A stretch of DNA of 64,000 nt from Candidatus Wallbacteria bacterium (GTDB lineage Bacteria > Muiribacteriota > UBA6191 > JACPRK01): the NCBI GenBank assembly GCA_016213845.1, contig JACQZN010000042.1:1-64000 (forward strand). The letters are read 5' to 3'. The position numbers and the translations under genes are program-made. Of the stretch, positions 24,115-31,036 are shown in pieces; the stretch's first letter is position 1; each line of letters begins with the position of its first letter. Below the pieces are notes generated by a model. That model searched no databases, had not been told where the DNA came from, and saw only the letters and a list, made by a program, of their open reading frames with translations.

Positions 24115-25515
24115 ATGGGGATGGAACAGCTCTGCCGGGTCTGCGGGGCGCCGATGGTGCAGCAGCTCGTCCGTTGCCCCAAGTGCGAGACTCCGCATCA
24201 TCGTGATTGCTGGGAGTACAACCTGGGCTGCGCCATCTATGGGTGCAATGCCACGCAGTTCGCGCAGCTGGCGGGCGGGCCCGGGGCCGAGCCGGAGATC
24301 GTGGGCGTGGAGGAGCCGTCGTTGCTCGAGGGGATCTCACGGTGGCTGGGCGGTCTCTTTCAGCCTCAGCCTCGGCCGGCCATGCCATTGCCGGCCCTGG
24401 ACAGGGACCGGACGGAGCTGGAGCTGGAGCGTAAGGAGGTGACGCGCTGGATTGGAGCGGGCGCGCCGCAAGCGCTGATGCACGCCTATGCCCTCTTCGA
24501 GCAACGCCATCCTCGAGCGACGCTCGGGTCGTCGGCGCAACCGGCCGCTGCGCTGGAGATGCTCGACGCGGGGTTCGCGGCGCTGGGACTGGAGGCGGTG
24601 GACAAGGCACTTGGCCGTGCGCCGAAGCACGACCTGGAACCCTTGTTGGTCCGGCGTGCCGAGGCGTTCGAGAGGGACCCGGCCACACGTTGGGAGGCCC
24701 TGCAGGCGCGGGCCGAGTGCGCGGGCCAACCCGGGGCTGGCGAGTTGCTCGAGCGACTGCGAGAGGAGATGTTGCTGGCGCAGCTGCCCGAATCTTCGGC
24801 CTATGTGGCGAGCCTGCAGGCCCGAGGCTGGGAGCAGGAGTCGCAGGGACCGCTCTCGCACGCCTACTACGCCGACGACGCGTTGCCGGAGCGCGGCCGC
24901 CTGCTGACGGGCCCGTTCGAGCTATCGCTGGCGCGTGACCAGGTCATGAAGCGGTGGCGGGCCGGGTTGCCGTCCCTGGCTGTCCCGGCGTCCCGACTGG
25001 ACCTCCCGCCCAGGTGTGAAAGGGTCCACCGGCTCCACTTTTCCTCGCGCGAGGCGGTGCTCGAGACGGAGCGCACGGAGCACCGATTTTCGTGGTCGGA
25101 GCTGCACGCGGTCTTCTACGCGCTCATCCACACGTCCAAGCTGGAACGCAAAGTAGTTCACGAGGAGTACGACGGCGACAGCCGCGGACCTCGTGTCACC
25201 CAGACGACGTCGATGCTGGTCCAGAGCGACGAGTTCGAACCCGTGTTGGAGCTTCACGTCGGCGACCATCCCTCGCGCTTTCGCATCGACAGGCCGGATG
25301 GGAGGCTCTTCGAGTACCTGGGCCGGCGCCGAACGCTCAGCCACGACCGTAACGTGGTCCTGGCCGCCAAGGACGCGGTCCGATTCGCTCCGGCCGCGCG
25401 GGTGAGCCACGGTCTACTCGGTCTGCTGATGGAGCAGCTGGGCCCGGGCACGCGCTTCTCGAGCCTGGTCGACTTCGAGGAGTACGTGCTCTGGTTCCAT
25501 GCCCTGCGGAGCTGA
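24115..25515 (+). CDS. Prokaryotic RING-finger family protein
   Basis: A 466-residue protein beginning with a compact zinc-binding module. C7, C10, C21, C24, H28/H29, C32, C39 and C44 lie within LCRVCGAPMV, VRCPKCETPHHRDCWEYN and LGCAIYGC, matching the prokaryotic RING family 1 pattern. A low-complexity linker (residues 75-105) leads to a helical region (about 105-250) and a long unrecognised C-terminal part with beta-strand character (SREAVLETERTEHRFSWSEL). RING-like folds act in ubiquitin-type pathways in eukaryotes; bacterial members have no assigned role. No E1, E2 or ubiquitin-like gene lies nearby. It diverges from the rubrerythrin-like gene. ATG 24121 is an alternative start. Confidence 0.7.
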   Translation: MGMEQLCRVCGAPMVQQLVRCPKCETPHHRDCWEYNLGCAIYGCNATQFAQLAGGPGAEPEIVGVEEPSLLEGISRWLGGLFQPQPRPAMPLPALDRDRTELELERKEVTRWIGAGAPQALMHAYALFEQRHPRATLGSSAQPAAALEMLDAGFAALGLEAVDKALGRAPKHDLEPLLVRRAEAFERDPATRWEALQARAECAGQPGAGELLERLREEMLLAQLPESSAYVASLQARGWEQESQGPLSHAYYADDALPERGRLLTGPFELSLARDQVMKRWRAGLPSLAVPASRLDLPPRCERVHRLHFSSREAVLETERTEHRFSWSELHAVFYALIHTSKLERKVVHEEYDGDSRGPRVTQTTSMLVQSDEFEPVLELHVGDHPSRFRIDRPDGRLFEYLGRRRTLSHDRNVVLAAKDAVRFAPAARVSHGLLGLLMEQLGPGTRFSSLVDFEEYVLWFHALRS

Positions 25516-25556
25516 ACCGCCGCGGGGAGATTGACTCGCCCGGGCGGCATGCGGAA

Positions 25557-26801
25557 CTACTTGGTCGTGATGACCGTGGGGCTCTGGCTGCTGGCTGTTT
25601 TGGCGTCGCCCGCCGGGGGAGTGCCGGCCCCGAAGATCGACCAGAGGTTGTTGATGGAGGTCGTGAAGCCGACGTACGGGCCGTTTTCGTCGTTGTCGTC
25701 GACGCTCTGCGCCCAGCCCACGCTGACCCGGTTTTCGGAGTTCAGCGAATATCCGACGCCCACGAGGACCCCGACTGCAGCTCTGCGGCCGGAATCCCAG
25801 TCGAAGTTTCCGGCGGTTGCGCCGAACTGGACCCCCAGGCGTGAGTGACCCGAGTAGGGCACCTTTGCGACCTCGGGCTTGTCGCCCGCCTTGGCCGGCT
25901 CCTTCAGGACGACAGTCTTGTGCTGAGTCGTGTCTCCGAAGGCGTCGTCCCACACATTGACGAGTACGGCCGGTGCAAAGCCGCCGTTGAGGATGTAGAG
26001 CGGCGCGAAGTTGACCTTGTTGTACTCCCGCTCGGCGGCATCGAGCTGGCTCAGGATCTGAGAGACCCTGTGGAGCTCGTTGGTTCTCGTGGCGACCGCG
26101 GCGGCAGCCTCGCTTGTGGAGGCGGACGTCGTGGTGGCTATCGCATGTGACGACCGGGCGGCTTCCTCCGATCTCGCGATGAGCGGTGTCGCGGCGGCCG
26201 TCGCTTCGCTCGGGCTCCCAGTGATCCGGGTCAAGGACTGCTGGAACACGGCGTTGGCCTTGCTGAACTTGTCGGCCAGCTCCAGGTTCATCTTTGTGAT
26301 CTGATCCGAAGGGAGTTCAAGGATCGCTCTCTGGTCAGCCAGTGGCTGCACATCGTTGAGGTCCTCCGCCGCAACCTCCAGCGCGACCTGGAGTTCTTCC
26401 CTGGAGTTTCCCTTCAGAAGATTGAGCGCGTCCATCATTCCGAACCTGAGTACTCGGTGAACCTCCGTTCTCACGTTTTCGAACTCGGTGCTCGCTTGCA
26501 GGATGTTGGGATGCCCTTCCTTGTCCCCGGCGATCTTGGCCGCCAGGCTCTTGACGGAGCTGATGACCCCAGGTACGGCCTCCATGGCGGAGTTCGCCCT
26601 TCTGTCGAGGTCGCCGCTCGTCGTCTTCGGGGCCGCCGCCGCGGACTTGATCGACCGAAACGCGAGCTCCAGCTTGGTCGTGCGGTCCTGGAGTTGCCTC
26701 TGTACTGCGGCAATGTCGCCGGCGGCGCCGAAGCCCGAACCTGCGGAGATTGCGGCGACGGAGACGTAGAGCGCGAACGAGTAAACACGATTGCGGCTCA
26801 T
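25557..26801 (-). CDS. Exported protein with helical middle and beta-rich C-terminus, unknown function
   Basis: A 414-residue protein I do not recognise. A signal peptide is visible (MSRNRVYSFALYVSVAAISA). Residues about 30-270 are helical and rich in Ala, Glu and Lys (VQRQLQDRTTKLELAFRSI, LDAAEREYNKV). Residues about 280-390 are beta-rich with outer-membrane-like strands (RLGVQFGATAGNFDWDSG, GVLVGVGYSLNSENRVSVGW, PYVGFTTSINNLWSIF). A periplasmic or outer-membrane location is probable. The start at 26801 follows a strong GGGAGGA site. It lies 41 bases after the 71-residue gene and shares its orientation and that of the lysozyme-like gene. Confidence 0.65.
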   Translation of the reverse strand: MSRNRVYSFALYVSVAAISAGSGFGAAGDIAAVQRQLQDRTTKLELAFRSIKSAAAAPKTTSGDLDRRANSAMEAVPGVISSVKSLAAKIAGDKEGHPNILQASTEFENVRTEVHRVLRFGMMDALNLLKGNSREELQVALEVAAEDLNDVQPLADQRAILELPSDQITKMNLELADKFSKANAVFQQSLTRITGSPSEATAAATPLIARSEEAARSSHAIATTTSASTSEAAAAVATRTNELHRVSQILSQLDAAEREYNKVNFAPLYILNGGFAPAVLVNVWDDAFGDTTQHKTVVLKEPAKAGDKPEVAKVPYSGHSRLGVQFGATAGNFDWDSGRRAAVGVLVGVGYSLNSENRVSVGWAQSVDDNDENGPYVGFTTSINNLWSIFGAGTPPAGDAKTASSQSPTVITTK

Positions 26802-26842
26802 GAGTGAATCCTCCCCTTTGTAGGCCTCCATCAGAGAGGCGA

Positions 26843-27058
26843 CTAGACGCGCGGCAACGCACCCAACCCATTGGCGATGTCGGTCAGCTGTGTGCTCAGA
26901 TTCTTGAGCTTGCTGGACACTTTGTTGGCAACAGAGTTCCCCGCCGCCTCAATCGCATCTACCCCGAAAACCTGCAGGTGAATCTGGTTTCCCGTTTTCC
27001 TGAGTTCGTTGACGACTTTCTCGATGCTCTCGAGCTGCGTCTTGGGCATTGTGGCCAT
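26843..27058 (-). CDS. Small helical protein, 71 residues
   Basis: A short protein with no recognised family. It is amphipathic and helical (KTQLESIEKVVNELRKTGNQ, SSKLKNLSTQLTDIANGLG), with no signal peptide or membrane segment. The GGGGAGGA ribosome binding site 6-7 bases before the ATG supports translation. It sits between the lysozyme-like gene and the exported 414-residue protein in the same direction, so the three may form one transcription unit. A binding partner, immunity-like or regulatory role is possible but unsupported. Confidence 0.55.
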   Translation of the reverse strand: MATMPKTQLESIEKVVNELRKTGNQIHLQVFGVDAIEAAGNSVANKVSSKLKNLSTQLTDIANGLGALPRV

Positions 27059-27166
27059 CGGGTCCTCCCCTGATTTCGTCCGCGAGCGGAAACTCCCGGT
27101 CGATCCTCAGCATCGACAGGTCCGAGCCGGAGGATTACCAGCCCGAGGCGGATTCGGGCGCGCGCG

Positions 27167-28117
27167 TCAATTCCGAGGAATCGCGCTCTCGACCAGATCG
27201 GCCTCCGCGTCACGACGGAGGCGAAGCCCGCGGGCATTGGGCCAGAGCCGCTTCATCTCTCGAATGCTATTGACAATGCTCCGGAGGTCGCCCCGCCCCA
27301 CGGCGTCTCGAACGGCCCGCATTTCCTTGCGCCGATCGGTGTCTTTCATCGAGTCGCCCCGGTTGTAGACCAGCGATACGAGGGCTCCCTGCGCGTCGAA
27401 CGGGAGCGCCTGGAGTCCCGGCATTGCTTTGAGAGTCCTGGCGAAAAACTCGGGAAGCGTGCGCTGGGTGAAGACCTCGAGCCCGTCCCCCTTGCGTATG
27501 AGGATGTCACTGAACGAGGGGGCGAGTGCCCTGGCGTGCAGCCCGCGTACGCCGATCGCCTGACTGAGACGATCCAGGACGGCCGGCTTCAGGTACTTCT
27601 CCCAGTCCCGACGGAACTGCGCCGTGGTTCTGTAGCCCAGATCGTACCCGTGGCCGAGCGTGATGCCCGACTCCTCGCCAGGCCACTTGCCTGGCTGATC
27701 GAATCCCTCGAACCTCAGGATCAGCGCGAACGCCCTGTCGGAAATCAAACCGGCGTTCCCGGTGCTTCCAGTGATCGCGGGTAGCGGAGGCAAGTCGGCT
27801 GGCGGGTCCGCCTCGAAAGTCGCCATGCCCGTGGCCGCCTCATCGAACATCGTGTCCCAATGTTCGAATTGGATGGTTCCGGTTACCTCGAGCTTCTTCC
27901 CGTGCCGATCCGGATACGATTTCTGAAAGCGTATCACTGCCTCCTCGGTCGACTTGTCGAACACGCCCGAGGCAACTAACTCTCGCCCGAGGTTGTCCCG
28001 ACAGCCCAGCTCGGCCAACCGCCGCTGAACGCGCGCAATCGCTTTCCTGTGAGGGGAACCGAGCTTCAGAACGCCCGGAAACCCGTCGTCATCCGCTCCC
28101 ACCTTCTCATCCGCCAC
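27167..28117 (-). CDS. Peptidoglycan-binding plus lysozyme/pesticin-like protein
   Basis: A 316-residue protein. Residues about 20-100 match a PG_binding_1 domain (RKAIARVQRRLAELGC, SGVFDKSTEEAVIRFQ). Residues about 135-290 look like a T4-lysozyme/pesticin-type muramidase: LRFEGFDQPGKWPGEESGIT carries the catalytic Glu and following acidic residue, LGHGYDLGY the conserved loop, and GALVSLVYNRG the later helix. It would hydrolyse glycan strands of peptidoglycan. No signal peptide is present, which is unusual for a chromosomal wall enzyme; export by another route or phage/secretion-effector ancestry are options. GTG 28117 is preferred because GGAGG lies 8 bases upstream; GTG 28126 is the alternative. 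Confidence 0.75.
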   Translation of the reverse strand: MADEKVGADDDGFPGVLKLGSPHRKAIARVQRRLAELGCRDNLGRELVASGVFDKSTEEAVIRFQKSYPDRHGKKLEVTGTIQFEHWDTMFDEAATGMATFEADPPADLPPLPAITGSTGNAGLISDRAFALILRFEGFDQPGKWPGEESGITLGHGYDLGYRTTAQFRRDWEKYLKPAVLDRLSQAIGVRGLHARALAPSFSDILIRKGDGLEVFTQRTLPEFFARTLKAMPGLQALPFDAQGALVSLVYNRGDSMKDTDRRKEMRAVRDAVGRGDLRSIVNSIREMKRLWPNARGLRLRRDAEADLVESAIPRN

Positions 28118-28251
28118 GTTGCCCACCTCCGCCCCAAGGTCGCCCCGTCGTGTTACTACCGGACCCCAGCATATCCCCGTCCGACGCTGACATCAAGCAG
28201 GGAAGGCGCGTCTTGGTGGTAGAGTGAGACAATGAAAAGGAAGCCTTTCAA

Positions 28252-28265
28252 TTCGACCAGTCGAA
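28252..28265. promoter_or_regulatory. Putative autoregulatory MocR operator half-site
   Basis: TTCGACCAGTCGAA is a short inverted repeat located 26 bases before the MocR start codon. Together with the preceding A it contains ATTCGACCAGT, identical to the sequence upstream of the PNPOx-GNAT gene at 20763-20773. Autoregulation is usual for MocR regulators; only one clear half-site is visible here. Confidence 0.45.
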
Positions 28266-28290
28266 GCGGACGCGTGAACGGGTTCCGAGC

Positions 28291-29760
28291 ATGCGGGAGC
28301 TGACGCTCGAGTTACCGGTAGATTCGCGACCGGCCTATCTGCGCATTGCCGAGGCGCTGCGGGACGCCGTGCGCGAGGGACGCGCTCGGCCCGGAGAGGC
28401 CGTGCCCTCGACGAGGGAGCTGGCCGCCCGCTTTGGGCTGCACCGCCACACGGTCATGGCGGGGTTGGATGAGCTCGTCGCCGAGGGCTGGCTCGTCGCG
28501 CGGCGCGGGGAGGCGTACCGCGTGAGCCGGGAGCTGCCCGAACGCTTCTTCACGCCCCGCACTGCGCGCTCTGCCGCCCGCGAGGCGCGGGCGCCCAGGT
28601 GGCGCTTCACGCGCTCGGCCGGGCCCGGTCCGCACCGACCTGGCGGCGCCTTCGAGTTCCGCTTCCAAGGCGGCCTGGCCGACCTCCGTCTCTTCCCCTT
28701 CGACGAGCTGCGCGGGCACCTTGCCGACGCGCTGCGCCGCCGGGACATTGCGGCGCTCTCCTACGGCGACCCGGCAGGCCATCCGCGCTTCCGGGAGGCG
28801 CTCGCGGTCTACCTGCGGCGCGTGCGGGCACTGGACGGGCGAGGCCTGGTCGTGACGCATGGCTCCCAGGAGGCGATCTTCCTGGTCGGTCAGCTCCTGC
28901 TGGCGCCGGGCGACTGCGCCGCCGTCGAGGCTCTCGGATACACGCCTGCCTGGGATGCCCTTCGAGCTGCCGGCGCTCGGCTGGCGCCCGTGGAGGTCGA
29001 CGAGCACGGACTGGTTCCGGAGGCGTTTGCGCGTTTGTGTCGAAAACGCCGGGTCCGGCTGCTCTACACGACGCCTCTGCACCAGTATCCGACGACGGTC
29101 ACGCTCGCCGTGTCACGGCGGCTGGCCCTGCTGGAGGTAGCCGCCCGCCACGATGTGCCGATCCTGGAGGACGACTACGACCACGAGTTCCACTACCGCT
29201 GCGAGCCCCTGCCGCCCCTGGCCAGCGCCGACCGGGACGGCCGGGTGATCTACGTCTCGACCTTCTCGAAGGTCCTCTATCCCTCGGCCCGACTGGGGTT
29301 CGTGGCGGCGCCGGAGCCCGTCGCCCAGCGGCTGGCCGGCCTGAGGCGAATCTTGAGCCGGCAGAGCGATTCACTCCTTCAAGAGGCCGTGGCGCACTGG
29401 ATGGAGGACGGCGGCGTCGAGCGTCACATGCGCCGGATGCGCCGTGCCTATGAGCTGCGTCGCGACGTTCTGGCAACCGCGCTGTCGCGCTGGCGAGACC
29501 GCGGGGCCGCGATAGACTGGCGCCTCCCCGACGGTGGCATGGCACTCTGGTTGCGCGTTCCGGGCGTCTCCGCGGAGCTCGCCGAGCGGGCCGCCGCACG
29601 CGGCGTCTACGTGCAGCCCGAAGAAGCGTTCCAACTGGCACCTGGCCCGGGCTGCCACCTGCGGCTGGGGTTTGCCAACCAGACGCCGACGGAGCTCGAA
29701 GCCGGCATCGAGCGCGTCATGGAGTGCCTGGCGCAGCGCCCGCGGTCCGGGCGGCGGTGA
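28291..29760 (+). CDS. MocR-family transcriptional regulator (GntR HTH plus aminotransferase-like domain)
   Basis: A 489-residue regulator. Residues about 10-80 are a GntR-type winged helix (LRDAVREGRARPGEAVPSTR, ELAARFGLHRHTVMAGLDEL). Residues about 120-480 are a fold-type I PLP aminotransferase domain: YGDPAGHPRFREALAVYLR, VVTHGSQEAIFLVGQLL, ILEDDYDHEFHY with the cofactor Asp, and STFSKVLYPSARLGFVAAPE with the PLP Schiff-base Lys and phosphate-binding Arg. MocR proteins sense PLP, GABA or related ligands. The operator-like repeat just upstream and at the PNPOx-GNAT promoter suggests a small regulon. The 3' end overlaps the convergent alarmone synthetase gene by 44 bases. Confidence 0.9.
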   Translation: MRELTLELPVDSRPAYLRIAEALRDAVREGRARPGEAVPSTRELAARFGLHRHTVMAGLDELVAEGWLVARRGEAYRVSRELPERFFTPRTARSAAREARAPRWRFTRSAGPGPHRPGGAFEFRFQGGLADLRLFPFDELRGHLADALRRRDIAALSYGDPAGHPRFREALAVYLRRVRALDGRGLVVTHGSQEAIFLVGQLLLAPGDCAAVEALGYTPAWDALRAAGARLAPVEVDEHGLVPEAFARLCRKRRVRLLYTTPLHQYPTTVTLAVSRRLALLEVAARHDVPILEDDYDHEFHYRCEPLPPLASADRDGRVIYVSTFSKVLYPSARLGFVAAPEPVAQRLAGLRRILSRQSDSLLQEAVAHWMEDGGVERHMRRMRRAYELRRDVLATALSRWRDRGAAIDWRLPDGGMALWLRVPGVSAELAERAAARGVYVQPEEAFQLAPGPGCHLRLGFANQTPTELEAGIERVMECLAQRPRSGRR

Positions 29761-30820
29761 AGGCCTGGAAGAGTCGGTCGAGGTAGTCGGCGCTGACGCG
29801 CCGGCCCGACGAGGCATAGGCGCGCTTCATCGTGTCGAACCCGGAAGTGGCGAGCTGGGCGTCGACGGCGCGGATGACCGACAGTCCGCGCGCGATCGGG
29901 AGAATGTCGTCGTAGCGGCCCATCGACCGGCGGAAGTGGCGCGCAAAGCCCGGCAGGAGCGGGCCGTGGTGCGCGACTGCCTTCTCGAGATCGCCGATCG
30001 TGTCGAAGCCCGCCGCGCGGAATATAGGAATCCACTGCTCCACGGCCTCCAGCTCTTCCACGGCGCTGGCTCCGACGGTGGCGCGGATCTGCTCGTCCCA
30101 GTGCGTCACGACGGGGCTGCGCCGGATGAACCCCCAGAGCGCCGGTTTGTCGATCGAGAGGCCCTGGAGCCCGGCCTCGATCTTCGACGCCACGTCCTGC
30201 GCGAACGCCGCCAACGTCTCGCGGATGCGCACGAACTCCCCGTCGGCGATCTCCAGCAGCCCGGCCAGTCTCGAAAAACTGCGCCGGATCTCGCGCGGGA
30301 CCGCTTCCTTGGTCTTGTAACCCAGGTCGTGCTCGATCTCCGCCCAGGCATGCTGCAGGATCGAACGAATCTGGATCTCGCAGCGGCAACCCCGGAACCG
30401 CTCGCGCTCCTTCACCGTCAGGTGCCGCGAGGGCAGCTCGACCACGTAGTGGCGCGAAAGGTAGCCGAACCGGTCGGGGTCCAGCAGCTCGCCCTTGTCG
30501 ACCGAGTTCTCTTCATCGATACGGAACTCCCGCTCGATGAGCGCACTCACCGCTTCCACGTGGTCGTGGAAGTACGTGATGACCCGAACACCGCTGATAT
30601 CTGTCAGCTCCGAGAGCTGCTGGTATTTGTTCCCTGGAGCCTCCAGCTTCGCCCGCAGCCGCGACCGCTGCTTCACGCGCGAAGAGACCGCATGAACGGC
30701 AATGCGCGCCTTCTCGAGCAACCCGATCAGAACGCGCTCCACCTTCCGGGTCAGCGCCAGGTACGTGCCGGTCCGTTCGGCATACTCCGCAAGAATGCGG
30801 TCCAGGGCCTGCTGGGTCAT
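29717..30820 (-). CDS. Small alarmone synthetase-like RelA/SpoT-domain protein
   Basis: A 367-residue protein with a (p)ppGpp synthetase domain at residues about 40-190: VSSRVKQRSRLRAKLE (ATP site), LTDISGVRVITYFHD (metal-binding Asp), FGYLSRHYVVEL (pyrophosphate-acceptor loop) and CEIQIRSILQHAWAEIEHDL. No hydrolase HD domain or TGS domain is present, so it is a stand-alone synthetase. The C-terminal 170 residues (ETLAAFAQDVASKIEAGLQG and on) are helical and longer than in RelQ/RelP. They include a second unit near PLLPGFARHFRRSMGRYDDI of unknown role. Some related proteins are toxic synthetases; no antitoxin gene is adjacent. It converges on and overlaps the MocR gene. Confidence 0.8.
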   Translation of the reverse strand: MTQQALDRILAEYAERTGTYLALTRKVERVLIGLLEKARIAVHAVSSRVKQRSRLRAKLEAPGNKYQQLSELTDISGVRVITYFHDHVEAVSALIEREFRIDEENSVDKGELLDPDRFGYLSRHYVVELPSRHLTVKERERFRGCRCEIQIRSILQHAWAEIEHDLGYKTKEAVPREIRRSFSRLAGLLEIADGEFVRIRETLAAFAQDVASKIEAGLQGLSIDKPALWGFIRRSPVVTHWDEQIRATVGASAVEELEAVEQWIPIFRAAGFDTIGDLEKAVAHHGPLLPGFARHFRRSMGRYDDILPIARGLSVIRAVDAQLATSGFDTMKRAYASSGRRVSADYLDRLFQAFTAARTAGAAPGTP

Positions 30821-30892
30821 GCCGCCACTCTAACGAATGAAAAGTCGGGGGCACACGGGAAAAAGGGGGGAGGATGAGGACATGGGGAGGAA

Positions 30893-30955
30893 AAATGGGG
30901 CCACTCGACTTGCCCCAATTTTCTCAAAATTGGGGCAAGTCGAGTGGCCCCATTT
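30893..30955. repeat. Perfect 30-bp inverted repeat with 3-nt loop
   Basis: Arms 30893-30922 and 30926-30955 are exactly complementary with loop CTC, in the 216-base gap between the divergent alarmone synthetase and GH5 genes. The loop-proximal arms are A/T-rich and the outer parts G/C-rich. Flanking G- and C-runs follow. There is no T-tract of a standard terminator. It resembles REP-type palindromes rather than an operator. Confidence 0.8.
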
Positions 30956-31036
30956 CCCCCCCCCATTTTCCCCCCAGAACTTTTCGGGGGGCGGTTCGTA
31001 GTACATGACGTGACCACTCCGTTGGGACAGGAAGTT

